Part shown: one piece after another, positions 43,660 through 53,035 of the stretch | Layout: each line of letters opens with the position of its first letter | How positions within the stretch are numbered: position 1 is the first letter of the stretch | From: Roseiflexus sp. RS-1 | Lineage (GTDB): Bacteria; Chloroflexota; Chloroflexia; Chloroflexales; Roseiflexaceae | Length of the DNA stretch: 64,000 nucleotides | NCBI RefSeq assembly: GCF_000016665.1 | Contig: NC_009523.1 | Span: 3,471,501 to 3,535,500, forward strand | Reading direction: 5' to 3' | Translations under genes and position numbers: made by a program | The notes under the pieces: model-generated | Database searches by the model: none | What the model was told of the DNA's origin: nothing | The model's input: only the letters and a program-made list of their open reading frames with translations

Positions 43660-43893
43660 ATGGTATCGCTGCTTGCACGCGCGACGCTCATGCACCCTGT
43701 GGGCAAGATCCCTGCGCACCCTGCACGTGAGATGCCCACACACCTGCGGGCAAGATCCCCGCGCACCCTGCGGACGGGACGCCCGCGCCCCCTGCGGGCA
43801 AGATGCCCGCGCTCCCTGCGGACGGGACGCCCGCGCCCCCTGCGGGCAAGATCCCCGCGCACCCTGCGGGTGAGACGCCCGCGCATCCAGGAT
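43660..43893. repeat. 24-bp GCGGGCAAGATCCCCGCGCACCCT tandem array
   Basis: About eight imperfect units alternating GCGGGCAAGAT-CC/GC-CCGCG and GCGGACGGGACGCCCGCG, each a short hairpin. It fills the space before the minus-strand ParB-like gene. No gene. Confidence 0.8.
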
Positions 43894-43900
43894 ATGTGAA

Positions 43901-44968
43901 TCACCCCTCCTCGAAAACCCAGTTCTGCTGACGCGCGATCTCGCGCAACGCGCGCGACAGCGCCTCGAGTTGCTTCAGCAGCAGCCCGACTTTCATCGGC
44001 GCATCCTGATCCTTGCGCACCCACTTGATCAGATCGCCCTCGGCATGCGCACGGAACAGGCGGTCGGTTTCATCGAGCATCTGGTCGAGTGAACGAATGC
44101 GGAAGACGCGCGCTTTGTTCTTTGGCTGATTCTCAATCGTCTCTTCCTCGATGCCGGGAGCGTCCAGATCCACATCCGACGTTTCCTCATCCCACAGATC
44201 GGCGTCGTGCTCATCGTCGGGCAGCGTACCGACTGCGGCGCCCTTGAGCAACGAACCGTCAGACGACGGACGGGGAACAACCGGCGCGCCAGCCGTGAGA
44301 TCGATCCCCTGTTGGAGCGCGTGCAGCGCATCATCGAGCGAGAGATTGGGGTTGGCAGCGAAAAAACTCGCCAGACGACTGATCTCGGCTGCCGACATGC
44401 CTTCTTCAACCGCAGCGCGCGCCAGTTCGATCTGCGTGCGTTCATTCGGCACACGTCGCAGATGTTGCGCCTGGGTGACGTTCAGTTCGCCTTTCCGCAG
44501 ATACTCCTGAATTTCGAGCGGCAGGTCGAGCAGACCCAGGTAGCGCCGCACCGTGCGGGGTGAGAGACCAACCATGCGTGCAGTGGCTTCATCGAGCGCG
44601 TTCTCTTCGCTGATGCCGCGATCGAGCGCGATCTGTTCGCGCAATTTCTGAAATGCGCGCGCCTGCTCGAGGTCATTCAGGTCGCGGCGCTGAAGATTTT
44701 CGGTCAACTGGCGCAGGAATACCCGCGGATCATCGGGATCGAGCAGCACGCATGGCACCCGTTCCAGCCCCAGTTTCAGCGCAGCAAGCCGCCGTCGATT
44801 GCCATACACCACCCGGTAGCGGCTACGCCCGAGATCGACAACGCCGAGCGGTTGCAGCAAGCCATACTCGGCAATCGTCGCCGCCAGCCCATCAATATCG
44901 CCAGGGTCCTCGCGAACGCCCTGCGGATCCGGCTCCAGCGCTCGCGGATCGATCCAGAGAAGTTGCAT
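43901..44968 (-). CDS. ParB/Spo0J-like DNA-binding protein
   Basis: A 355-residue ParB-family protein. The N-terminal ParB/sulfiredoxin-like domain (about 5-95) shows the phosphate-contact motif YRVVYGNRRRLAALKLG and ENLQRRDLNDLEQARAF. The helix-turn-helix follows at about 105-190 (GLSPRTVRRYLGLLDLP). The middle is acidic and low-complexity, and the C-terminal helix may dimerise. No parA is adjacent, so it may be a plasmid-type or regulatory ParB rather than the chromosomal partition protein. ATG 44968 with GGAGG upstream. Confidence 0.85.
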   Translation of the reverse strand: MQLLWIDPRALEPDPQGVREDPGDIDGLAATIAEYGLLQPLGVVDLGRSRYRVVYGNRRRLAALKLGLERVPCVLLDPDDPRVFLRQLTENLQRRDLNDLEQARAFQKLREQIALDRGISEENALDEATARMVGLSPRTVRRYLGLLDLPLEIQEYLRKGELNVTQAQHLRRVPNERTQIELARAAVEEGMSAAEISRLASFFAANPNLSLDDALHALQQGIDLTAGAPVVPRPSSDGSLLKGAAVGTLPDDEHDADLWDEETSDVDLDAPGIEEETIENQPKNKARVFRIRSLDQMLDETDRLFRAHAEGDLIKWVRKDQDAPMKVGLLLKQLEALSRALREIARQQNWVFEEG

Positions 44969-45051
44969 GCATCCTCCAACAGCACAGCATATCTGCACAG
45001 GTGTTCGGGGTGAGTATATCAGAAGTTGCAAAGGACGACAAGATTCGGTGC

Positions 45052-45057
45052 TATAAT
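45052..45057 (+). promoter_or_regulatory. -10 element TATAAT upstream of the FHA-bchD pair
   Basis: A perfect TATAAT about 70 bases before the ATG at 45128. A TTGCAA at 45026-45031 is 20 bp away, which is too far for a standard -35, so only the -10 is claimed. Confidence 0.45.
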
Positions 45058-45127
45058 CGCAACAGCGCGCTCCCGCACAACGTCTTTCTCAGTAAAGAAC
45101 GTTGATGCAGGACGAGGGAGGACTCCA

Positions 45128-45871
45128 ATGACCACGCGACAGGCGCTGGCGCAGGAGATCGCCGATGCGCAACGGACGATCAGTGCATTGACCGAGGAGA
45201 TCGCTGCGACCCGCAGTTACATCGCTGCCAATGAGCAGGCGCTCCAGAATCAACCCTCATCGTTGCGCGCAATCACCGAAGAGGGGCTGGCGAAAGCGCG
45301 CGCCAGCCTGGCGCGCAAAGAGGCGGAACTTCAGATTGCGCAGCAAACGCTGGCGAATGCGCAGCGCACGCTGGCGAAGGTTGAGGAGATTGGGCGCAAA
45401 CAGGAGGAGATCCGCAAACTCGAGCAGGATCAGGCGACGATTAATGCCCTGCTCGAACGTGCCCGCAGTGAACTCGCGCGCCTCGAAACCGAACTTCTGA
45501 CGATGACCGGTCCGGTTTCCGTGCCGCCGTTTGCGCTGGTGCTGAACGATGGGCGAACCGTGGCGCTGCCGACCGATCGCGCCGAGATGCTGATCGGGTG
45601 TCAGGACCCGGCGGATCATATCTTCCCCGATATCGATCTGTCACCCTTCGATGCGCGATCCAGCGGTGTCAGCCGGCGGCATGCGCTGCTGCGCTATGCC
45701 AGCGGTCAGTGGACGATCACCGACCTGGGCAGCGCCAATGGAACGTTCGTGAACGATGCGGCGCTCACGCCACAGACGCCGGTTGCGCTGCCTGATGGCG
45801 CAGTTGTGCGTTTGGGCGCATTTGTTGTAACCTTCCGCTCGAGGGCGCAGAGTAAGACGGTGCGTTTGTAA
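45128..45871 (+). CDS. Coiled-coil FHA-domain protein
   Basis: A 247-residue protein. Residues 1-130 form an Ala/Glu/Arg-rich coiled coil (QEIADAQRTISALTEEIAA, EELRK-type heptads). Residues about 145-240 form an FHA phosphothreonine-binding domain: the GVSRRHALLRY motif (GxSRxH) and DLGSANGTFVND (NGT/S-N) are complete. It would bind a phosphorylated partner. The stop codon overlaps the bchD start (TAATG), so the two are translationally coupled. ATG 45128 with GGAGG six bases upstream. Confidence 0.88.
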   Translation: MTTRQALAQEIADAQRTISALTEEIAATRSYIAANEQALQNQPSSLRAITEEGLAKARASLARKEAELQIAQQTLANAQRTLAKVEEIGRKQEEIRKLEQDQATINALLERARSELARLETELLTMTGPVSVPPFALVLNDGRTVALPTDRAEMLIGCQDPADHIFPDIDLSPFDARSSGVSRRHALLRYASGQWTITDLGSANGTFVNDAALTPQTPVALPDGAVVRLGAFVVTFRSRAQSKTVRL

Positions 45872-47703
45872 TGGCGACACTTCCCCTGCCTGCACTGGTT
45901 GGTCTGGAACTTGCGCAACAGGCGTTGCTGCTGCTGGCAGTCGAGCCGCGCCTGCGGGGGATGGCAGTGGGTGCGCCTGCAGGCGCAGGGAAGAGCAGCC
46001 TGGCGCGTGGCATGCGTGATCTGCTTTGCTCTGATGACCGGTCGGTTCCATTTGTGGAATTGCCGCTCGGCATCGACGAAGCCGGTCTGCTGGGGGGACT
46101 GGATATCGAAGCGACGCTGCGCGTCGGGCGGCGGGTCGCACGGGCAGGGGCGCTGGCGCGCGCCGATGGCGGCATCCTCTATGCCGATCAGGTCAATCTG
46201 CTGCCTGATGCGATCATCAATCCGCTGATCGCCGCAATCGATACGGGCGAAGTGCGTCTGGAGCGCGAGGGTCTCAGCATCCGGTCTCCCGCGCGTTTCG
46301 TCTTTATCGGATCCTACGATCCGGCTGAGGGTCTGCCACGTCGCCATCTGCTCGACCGGCTCGGTCTGCTGCTGGTGTTGCCGCGCACGATGAACGAGCA
46401 GGCGCGCGCCGAAATTGTGCGGCGCAACATGAGTCGCGCACCCGCGCAGGCTTCTGATGCGTACACCGATGAACTCGATCTGTTGCGCGGGCTGGTGCTG
46501 GCGGCGCGTGAGCAACTGCCGCAGGTGCAGATCGCAGACGAGCAGATCGAACAGTTGCTGGCGATGGCAACGCTCTGTGGCGTTGAAGGGCATCGCGCCG
46601 ATACGTTTGCCGTCTATGCCGCCTGTGCCACAGCCGCGCTTGGTCTGCGCGACCGGGTCGAGCAGGAAGACCTGGAGCTGGCAGTTCGGTTGGTGATTCT
46701 ACCGCGCGCGACCCGTCTTCCCCCTCCGCCGGATCAACCGCCCGATCAGGCGCCGCCTCCGCCTCCCCCCGATGCCGAAAACGACACGTCTGACGCACCG
46801 CCTGAACCGCCCTCGGACGAAGAGTTGACCATTCCGCCCGAACAGGTGCTCAGTGCGCTGGCTGCCGAATTGCCGGTGGAACTGGAGCAACTGCCGTTCC
46901 GCGCGTTGCGGCGCGGCAAGACCGGTTCGCGTGGAACGGTTGCAGGGAAGCGCGGACGGCATATTCGGAGCATCCCCGGAGATCCGCGACGCGGCAGGAT
47001 CGATGTATCCGCCACCCTGCGAGTTGCTGCGCCATTCCAGCCGCTCCGTCGTTCGCAGGCTGGCGCGGATGCTCAATCATCGCGGGTGTTGCTGCGCGCC
47101 GATGATCTGCGGATCAAACAGTACCGGAGCAAGGCTGGCGCGCTGTTCCTTTTCGCGGTGGACGCCAGCGGCAGTATGGCGTTGCACCGCATGCGTCAGG
47201 CGAAAGGCGCAGTTCACGCCCTGCTTCAGAAGGCGTATGTCCACCGTGATCGGGTGGCGTTGCTGGCATTTCGCGGGCAAAGCGCCGAACTCCTCCTGCC
47301 GCCGTCGCAGAGTGTCGAGCTTGCGCGACGCGCACTCGATCTGCTTCCGACCGGCGGCGGCACACCGCTGGCAGCCGCGCTGCTGGCAGCCATCGACGTG
47401 GCGCAACAGGCGCGCGCGCGCGGCATTATGCAAACGGTGCTGGTGTTGTTGACCGATGGGCGAGCGAACGTTGGATTGCGCGCCGGGCGCGATCAGGTTG
47501 CCGAAGAGTTGCAAACACTCGGTCGTGCGGTGGTAGCATCCGGTATTCAGACAATTGTGGTTGATACGCAGCGAACATACCTGAGCCGGGGCGAGGCGCG
47601 CAAACTCGCCGAATGGCTCGCCGGAGAGTATGTGTACCTCCCCAATGCACAGGGCGATCAGATCGCCGCGCTGGCGGTCGAGCGTGTGGATCGGAGGCTC
47701 TGA
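45871..47703 (+). CDS. bchD: Magnesium chelatase BchD-type subunit
   Basis: A 610-residue protein with the three-part layout of the Mg-chelatase D subunit. An AAA+ module (about 1-280) has the near-canonical P-loop [10 protein letters not shown] and a Walker-B-like [13 protein letters not shown] Pro/Asp/Glu-rich linker (about 285-330) follows. A VWA/integrin-I domain (about 420-610) has metal site [17 protein letters not shown] and LTDGRANVG. With BchI and BchH it inserts Mg into protoporphyrin IX for bacteriochlorophyll synthesis. No bchI or bchH is next to it. A related AAA-VWA chelatase-like protein of other function is the main alternative. Confidence 0.8.
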   Translation: MATLPLPALVGLELAQQALLLLAVEPRLRGMAVGAPAGAGKSSLARGMRDLLCSDDRSVPFVELPLGIDEAGLLGGLDIEATLRVGRRVARAGALARADGGILYADQVNLLPDAIINPLIAAIDTGEVRLEREGLSIRSPARFVFIGSYDPAEGLPRRHLLDRLGLLLVLPRTMNEQARAEIVRRNMSRAPAQASDAYTDELDLLRGLVLAAREQLPQVQIADEQIEQLLAMATLCGVEGHRADTFAVYAACATAALGLRDRVEQEDLELAVRLVILPRATRLPPPPDQPPDQAPPPPPPDAENDTSDAPPEPPSDEELTIPPEQVLSALAAELPVELEQLPFRALRRGKTGSRGTVAGKRGRHIRSIPGDPRRGRIDVSATLRVAAPFQPLRRSQAGADAQSSRVLLRADDLRIKQYRSKAGALFLFAVDASGSMALHRMRQAKGAVHALLQKAYVHRDRVALLAFRGQSAELLLPPSQSVELARRALDLLPTGGGTPLAAALLAAIDVAQQARARGIMQTVLVLLTDGRANVGLRAGRDQVAEELQTLGRAVVASGIQTIVVDTQRTYLSRGEARKLAEWLAGEYVYLPNAQGDQIAALAVERVDRRL

Positions 47704-47783
47704 CTATCGTAGTGAGCAGTTCGACGCATTGCTGTCCACGCTGTATCCTTGCTTCAACTGTTACAAATCTGGAGTGCAACGTG

Positions 47784-48522
47784 ATGCTCAATCCGGTCAA
47801 AGTTTCCAATACTTCGTCTGAAAAACAGAACGTGCTTCTCAGCGAGATAGATCGCCTCAACGAGCAGTTGTCTCTGCGATTCAAAAGTAAATTCGTTGTT
47901 CAACCTTCCCTCTCGCGCCTTCTCGTCAGTTTTCAGGCTAACAAGACGAGACCTGTCTATCGCTGCTATTATGACCTCTCCGCCCTACTGTAACCGTTAC
48001 GATTACACGCGCACGTATGCCCTGGAGCTGGCCCTGCCCGGCATCGATAAGCAAGGGCTGCTGCGCCTCCGCCAGGAGATGCTCAGTTGTACCGTGGAAA
48101 ATCGCACCAAAGATTTGCTAAGCATTAATCCACGATGGACGACGGCGCTGGCTGCTGCTGATGAGCAGAAACTGTTACAGTCCATTCTGACCTACCTGGA
48201 AGACCAAAAAGCGCGAAAGGCCTTGAATAACAATGGCATCCCCAGAATGGTCAGGGGCTATTTTTATGAGATGGCGTGTGTGATCGCGGAGTGTGCGCGC
48301 GTGCTTAAGCCCGGCGCCCGGTTGTTTATGGTGAATGACAATGTGCGATACGCTGGCGCAAGTATTTCAGTCGATGTGATTCTGTCTGATATTGCCGAAA
48401 CATTGGGTTTTTCTGTCGAACATATTCTTGTCTTGCCTGATGGCAAAGGCAATAGCAGCCAACAGATGGGGGAGCATGGACGGGAGTCTTTGCGAAAATG
48501 CGTTTATGTCTGGCGAAAATGA
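47784..48522 (+). pseudogene. Broken DNA methyltransferase of a type II restriction-modification system
   Basis: The N-terminal part (47784-47966) reads [20 protein letters not shown] to [11 protein letters not shown] and then runs out of frame to a stop at 47991-47993. In the next frame, from about 47970 to 48522, the catalytic block [20 protein letters not shown] and the rest to VYVWRK follow. In intact relatives a long segment including the SAM-binding motif separates 'YR' from the TSPPY block. Here it has been deleted with a frame change, so no active enzyme can be made. GTG 47781 or ATG 47784 would be the old start. Codon use is less GC-rich than the neighbours. Confidence 0.75.
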
Positions 48523-48770
48523 TGATCCCCTCGCCTCCTTTACAAGAGCCATCTGAGTTCCAGTGATGACCTTGTTACAACTTATGAAGCCACACGTGCA
48601 GGCTTTGTTGCACTTGCGCTTGAAAAGAATCGTCGTGCTACGCCTTACGTTGCCGAAGCCAGGGCATTACAGGCAGCCGTATCAAAAGCCAGAACTCCTG
48701 CTGATTTGCTGACCATCGAGGGCATAGAGTCAGGCCTGCTCACGTGCAACCTTCCAACCTTAAAACCTTA
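48506..48770 (+). pseudogene. Truncated, frameshifted restriction endonuclease remnant
   Basis: The start ATG at 48506 overlaps the end of the methyltransferase relic and reads [16 protein letters not shown] to a stop at 48554-48556. In the neighbouring frame, from about 48541, comes [19 protein letters not shown], then [15 protein letters not shown] and [13 protein letters not shown], resembling the N-terminal part of type II restriction endonucleases that are paired with this methyltransferase type. The gene is then cut at the AAACCTT heptamer array. It has at least one frameshift and has lost the C-terminal portion. Confidence 0.65.
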
Positions 48771-48788
48771 AACCTTAAACCTTAAACC
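48747..48788. repeat. Heptamer array AAACCTT type at the end of the endonuclease relic
   Basis: Units CAACCTT, CCAACCTT, AAAACCTT, AAACCTT, AAACCTT. The array lies exactly at the truncation point of the restriction relic and touches the stop codon of the hydrolase at 48782. Confidence 0.85.
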
Positions 48789-50791
48789 ATCACCCCCATC
48801 CACGCCAGCGTCGCCGTACATCCAATCGCTGCCAGGGTCAGAAACGTGTAATACACACGCCCCGCAATCGACCACCATCCGCGCGCCCAGGAGAGCGCTG
48901 CGCAGACGATGACCACAACCGTGAGCGCAGGAAGCGTCCAGATCGTTGCCAGCATCGTGAGTGAACGCGGCCATCCGTAGAACAGAGTCGCATCGTTGGC
49001 GAGCGCCATCTGCACAAATGTCACCAGAACCGTGGCAACGAACGTCGCTCCCGTCACTCCCGCCAGCACAATCAGCCAGCGCGCAAGTGTCGCGCCTGCC
49101 GAAGGCCTGGGCGCTTCGCCGCCGGTGATCAGGCGGAATACCCAGCCCAGGGGCCAGATCAGCCACGCCGAAAGAAGCGTCAGCAGCGCGGCGAGAAACG
49201 CGCCAAACGGCATCAGACCGCTCGCATCGAAAGTTGCCAGCGCGAATGCCACCGGCGTGAATATCACCGTCGCCGGTGAAATGAAGCGCAGTCCTGTGCT
49301 TTCGGCAAGACAGGAAGCATCCGGTTGCTGCGACGGATTATCGAGAAACGACGCCAGGATCGTGTCGGCGCAGGCGCTCGAACCAACCGCCGCATGCCCG
49401 GTGTCGGGGAATGTATACACATATGCCCGACTCAGGGTGCGCGCAACCACATCACCGAACGCTGGCGGCGTGATCGGATCGAACCGCCCCGACAGAACCA
49501 GTGTTGGCACATCGCTGACCACCGGTTCATCAACAAACGGTTCGAGCGGTTCGACCTGCCAGACAGCGCAGCGTTCCAGGTACCCTTCGAGACTGCGTCG
49601 CGCGTCGAGCGCAATAAAGGGGCGCACCCCCTCCAGCGGCGCGTCCTCCGGCGTGAAATCGGCATCCTCGGCGCAGATCACCGAGTAGTGCATTCCCAGG
49701 CTGAAGGTGCGGTCAAACACGATCAGCGGCAACACCTGCCCCAGCACCCGAAAATCGTTGCGCGTCGCGTCATCGATGATCCGTGGAACCGCCGGGATGA
49801 AACCCGACGAGTACATGATCTGGAAGAGAACACTGGCGAAACTGTCGCCATCAAGCACTGCGTTGTACGTTTTGCCAGTTTCGTTATCGGTGATCGGCAC
49901 ACGCGCCGGTTCGCGGTTGAGCCGTTCGATGACTGTCACCAGTGATTGTTCCAGGTTCGGGTAGGCGCTGCGACATCCGGGATCAGCCGCGCATGCGCCA
50001 AACAGTTCGGTGTAGACGCGATCCTGTGAGCGGGGAGTCTCGGTCAGGTAATTGACGCTGGCTGGCACAACCGCATCGAGCACGACGCTCCGCAGAATGC
50101 CAGGGTGATCGCGCATGACATGCTGCGCCAGCAGTGTGCCGTAAGAGACGCCGTACAGGTTGATCTGCTCATACCCCAGAGCGCGTGCCAGTGCAGCAAC
50201 ATCGGCGGCGTTCTCGACACTGTTGAAGGCGGAAACATCGATCCGCTCACGCTCCAGGCGGCGACGACAGGCTGTGACCGCTTCCAGCGACAATCGATCC
50301 GCCTCTTCGTAGGTCAACCGTTGTTCGATGGTGCGTTCAACCAGTTCCCACTGTTCCTCGCAGACCAGTGAAGGTTCGGAATAGAGTGCGCCGCGCTGAT
50401 CGAACAGCACAATATCGCGGTCAAGCAGATCACGCAGACGGTTGCCGGGGGCGAAGAGAGTCCGGGTGTACGTGTCGATCGTCGAGCCACCCGGACCGCC
50501 CTGCAACATCACCAGCGGATCGGGTTTGCGATTGGCGGCGCGTGATTTGATAATCGCCACCGCAAGCCGGATAACGGGACCGTCAGGACGTTCGTGGCGC
50601 TCTGGAACCTGCAACCAGCCGCACTCCAGATCGCGTCCTTCCACCGCGCCGGACGGCAGCTTGAACATACAGGCATCGGGTTGAAACGTCCCAGTCGGAG
50701 TGGCTGACTGGACAGGAGATGCGATGAATGACACCATCAGCATCAGGATGATCACGAGCAGCATCGCGCTGCGCTGGCGAATGATAATCAA
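48782..50791 (-). CDS. Membrane-anchored alpha/beta hydrolase (TAP/proline iminopeptidase-like)
   Basis: About 669 residues. An N-terminal signal-type segment (MLLVIILMLMVSFIASPVQS) precedes the hydrolase domain (about 40-500): oxyanion-loop LVMLQGGPGG, DIVLFDQRGALYSEPSL, nucleophile elbow LYGVSYGTLLAQH (Ser), acid LSGRFDPITPP (Asp), and His in FPDTGHAAVG. The Cys-rich cap fits a secreted tripeptidyl-aminopeptidase-like enzyme. The C-terminus adds about four membrane segments, which is unusual for this family and would hold the enzyme on the outer face of the membrane. Start uncertain: TTG 50791 (GGAAGGGG upstream), ATG 50764, or ATG 50848 within a palindrome. Confidence 0.8.
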   Translation of the reverse strand: MIIIRQRSAMLLVIILMLMVSFIASPVQSATPTGTFQPDACMFKLPSGAVEGRDLECGWLQVPERHERPDGPVIRLAVAIIKSRAANRKPDPLVMLQGGPGGSTIDTYTRTLFAPGNRLRDLLDRDIVLFDQRGALYSEPSLVCEEQWELVERTIEQRLTYEEADRLSLEAVTACRRRLERERIDVSAFNSVENAADVAALARALGYEQINLYGVSYGTLLAQHVMRDHPGILRSVVLDAVVPASVNYLTETPRSQDRVYTELFGACAADPGCRSAYPNLEQSLVTVIERLNREPARVPITDNETGKTYNAVLDGDSFASVLFQIMYSSGFIPAVPRIIDDATRNDFRVLGQVLPLIVFDRTFSLGMHYSVICAEDADFTPEDAPLEGVRPFIALDARRSLEGYLERCAVWQVEPLEPFVDEPVVSDVPTLVLSGRFDPITPPAFGDVVARTLSRAYVYTFPDTGHAAVGSSACADTILASFLDNPSQQPDASCLAESTGLRFISPATVIFTPVAFALATFDASGLMPFGAFLAALLTLLSAWLIWPLGWVFRLITGGEAPRPSAGATLARWLIVLAGVTGATFVATVLVTFVQMALANDATLFYGWPRSLTMLATIWTLPALTVVVIVCAALSWARGWWSIAGRVYYTFLTLAAIGCTATLAWMGVMV

Positions 50792-50829
50792 AACGAAGAC
50801 CCCTTCCGGTATCAAAAAATTATGCGACA

Positions 50830-50850
50830 ATATGTATGATACATACATAT
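50830..50850. promoter_or_regulatory. Perfect palindrome ATATGTAT-GATAC-ATACATAT, likely operator
   Basis: Two perfect 8-bp arms around a 5-bp spacer in the AT-rich interval between the divergent hydrolase and subtilisin genes. The shape is typical of a dimeric repressor site. No regulator is encoded next to it. Confidence 0.6.
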
Positions 50851-50928
50851 TGCAACAAACAATGCTCTTCCTGCGTTGATACTATGGTACCAGCATTTTG
50901 AACCGCACAAGCACACGAGTATTCTGAC

Positions 50929-52290
50929 ATGCTCAACGTAGCCTTTCACCGTCGCCACACATCCGCCTTCCTGCTGTTTCTCCTGCTGATTGCCTCGCTG
51001 ATGCTCCCCGTTGCGGCGGGTCGTGCGGAGTCAGGGAATAGTGTGCGGGTCATCGTCGTCCTGCGCGCGCCTGCGGCGGCAGACGGGGATGGTCTGATGG
51101 CGCCGGATGCAATTGCGCAGGTGCAGGAACAATTTGCGCCAGCCGCCATCGCCGCAGGCGCGCGCGAGATCGCCCGCCTGGACACACTGCCGGTCATGAT
51201 TGTGGAAGCGCCACGGGGTGCGCTCAACCGCCTGGCAAATCACCCGCTGGTGGCGAATGTCGCCGAAGACGCGCTGGCGGCGCCTCACCTGTCTGGCAGC
51301 GTCCCGCTGACCCATGCCGATCAGGCGCAACAGGCAGCGAATGGCGCCGGCGTAGCAATTGCTATCGTCGATACTGGCGTCGATGCTGCGCATCCATTCC
51401 TGGGCGGGCGGGTGATCGCAGAAGCATGCTTCTCGACAAACAATTCCGCCCAGGGAGCGACATCGCTCTGTCCCGGCGGCGGATCCCAGGCGTTCGGTCC
51501 CGGCGCTGCCGCACCCTGTTCGCTGTCGAACTGCGACCATGGGACGCATGTCGCCGGTATCGCTGCTGGAGACGGCGGCATCGCGCCGGGCGCGTCGATC
51601 ATTGCAGTCCAGGTATTCTCAAAGATTGCCAGTTGCTCGGCGTTCTCATTGCCGTCGCCATGTGCACTCAGTTACGTTTCCGATCAGTTACGCGCGTTCG
51701 ACTGGCTGGCATCAACCGCCTTCACGCCGCCGCTGGCAGTCGTTAATCTGAGTCTGGGCGTAGGAACGTTCACCAGCGTCACGGCGTGCGATGCAAGCCC
51801 AATCGGCGCAGCAATGTTCCCCGCGATTGCAACGCTGCGCAGCCAGGGCGTGACGACGGTCGCTTCATCGGGCAACAGTGGCGCGACCAATGCGCTCAGC
51901 CTGCCGGGGTGCCTGTCGAATGTTGTCAGCGTTGGCGCAACGACAAAGACGAACCCGGAGCAGGTTGCGTCGTTCTCCAACAGCGCATCGTTCCTGACGC
52001 TACTGGCGCCGGGGGTTGGAATCGTTTCATCAACAACAGGCGGGGGATTTGCGATGAAATCGGGGACCTCGATGGCGGCGCCGCATGTGGCAGGGGCGCT
52101 CGCACTGTTGCGTAGTGCGCGACCCGGATACCCTTCGGATGCCTATGTCACAGCGCTGGTCAACACCGGAACACCGATCCTCGATACGCGCAACGGTGTG
52201 ATCAAGCCACGCATCGATGTTGCGGCTGCGCTCGGTGCGTTGACCCCCATGCAGGAGCGCGCCTTCTTGCCGATGGTTGCGCGCCCGTAA
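50929..52290 (+). CDS. Secreted subtilisin-like serine protease (S8)
   Basis: A 453-residue protease. Signal peptide (LLFLLLIASLMLPVAAGRA); an inhibitor-like propeptide (about 30-115, VRVIVVLRAPA to NVAEDALA); then the catalytic domain with the triad Asp in AIVDTGVDAAHPF (about 147), His in HGTHVAGIAAG (about 204) and Ser in SGTSMAAPHVAGALALL (about 379). Oxyanion Asn probably in ASSGNSGATN. It ends in RAFLPMVARP, a variant of the tail seen on the repeat proteins. Divergent from the hydrolase. Confidence 0.92.
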   Translation: MLNVAFHRRHTSAFLLFLLLIASLMLPVAAGRAESGNSVRVIVVLRAPAAADGDGLMAPDAIAQVQEQFAPAAIAAGAREIARLDTLPVMIVEAPRGALNRLANHPLVANVAEDALAAPHLSGSVPLTHADQAQQAANGAGVAIAIVDTGVDAAHPFLGGRVIAEACFSTNNSAQGATSLCPGGGSQAFGPGAAAPCSLSNCDHGTHVAGIAAGDGGIAPGASIIAVQVFSKIASCSAFSLPSPCALSYVSDQLRAFDWLASTAFTPPLAVVNLSLGVGTFTSVTACDASPIGAAMFPAIATLRSQGVTTVASSGNSGATNALSLPGCLSNVVSVGATTKTNPEQVASFSNSASFLTLLAPGVGIVSSTTGGGFAMKSGTSMAAPHVAGALALLRSARPGYPSDAYVTALVNTGTPILDTRNGVIKPRIDVAAALGALTPMQERAFLPMVARP

Positions 52291-52425
52291 GCGGCGGTAG
52301 ACCGAAATTCATTTCGGTCGCCGCGTGGGGAGTGCGATTCCGGGGAGTGTTCAACCTTGTCCAAACAGGTTCAACCTTTGTGAGAACTGCTCTAAATCCG
52401 CTCTACCGAACGAGCCGTCGGGCTC

Positions 52426-52564
52426 ATGGAGATTGAGTGCGCCTCAGCAGGCTGAATTGAGAAATAAATCCGCTATCCCGCACTAGCCGTGGGGCTAAAG
52501 CCCTCGGCTAGGCAAGGCAAAGCCCGCCTGCGCGGGCTATACCGGATTATTTCTTTAAAGACCA
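52426..52564 (+). repeat. 116-bp-family mobile repeat with a small internal insertion
   Basis: Runs from ATGGAGATTGAG to TTAAAGACCAT over 139 bp. About 23 bp are duplicated or inserted near the left end (GTGCGCCTCAGCAGGCTGAATTGAG), so the first ATTGAG is followed by a second one. The core and hairpin are intact. Confidence 0.75.
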
Positions 52565-52692
52565 TAAGCCCTGGCTGAGGTCGGACAAGACCTGCGGGCT
52601 GGATCAACCTGGCGACCCCTCGGCATAAAGAAGGATGATTGGACGCGCCAGCCCCGCAGGGGCTTCCACGCGCTCAGGGAGGGCTTTAGCCC
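52565..52692 (-). repeat. Second dispersed repeat family, copy B (inverted)
   Basis: Reverse complement of the family seen at 13404-13523: CAGCCAGGGCTT, GATCCAGCCCGCAGG, AGCCCCTGCGGGGCT and GAGGGCTTTAGCCC are all recognisable. Between 52693 and 52935 no gene or clear repeat is seen. Confidence 0.8.
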
Positions 52693-52935
52693 GCACGCGA
52701 GCGGAGTCACGCCTGACGACGGACGATGTCGGATGTCTTCTCTCACCGACCGACATGCATGCTGGTCGCCGCGCGGGGAGTGCGATAGTAACTGCGCTCG
52801 TCCAGGGAGGTTCCACCTCTATGAGAACTGCTATAATTTTCAATCTTCTATACCTCTTCCTGCCGCAGCAGGCGGTAAGCATCCGAGTCGAAAACATAGC
52901 CGGTGAAAAACTGGAGACCAGGTCCCGATAAACCA

Positions 52936-52967
52936 CAGGAGCGATGCAGCATACTGCATCGCTCCTG
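52936..52967 (-). terminator. Perfect 14-bp hairpin terminator for the ExeM-type gene
   Basis: CAGGAGCGATGCAG, loop CATA, CTGCATCGCTCCTG: a 14-bp perfect stem about 70 bases past the stop codon of the minus-strand nuclease. On that strand it is followed by TGGTTTATCG, a poor T tract, so termination may need help. Confidence 0.65.
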
Positions 52968-53035
52968 AAATACTGCGGGTCATGGTTGTCACGGGGAAGG
53001 GGACGCGCCCCTTTCCCGCGATCCCTGATGCTCAC

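Noticed and set aside
43901-44968. Chromosome partition ParB with an origin nearby
   Set aside because: No parA, dnaA, gidB or parS-like site is seen; only a ParB-family protein is claimed.
47896-48522. Intact DNA methyltransferase
   Set aside because: The frame contains TSPPY but lacks the SAM-binding motif, and the N-terminal part is in another frame; treated as a pseudogene.
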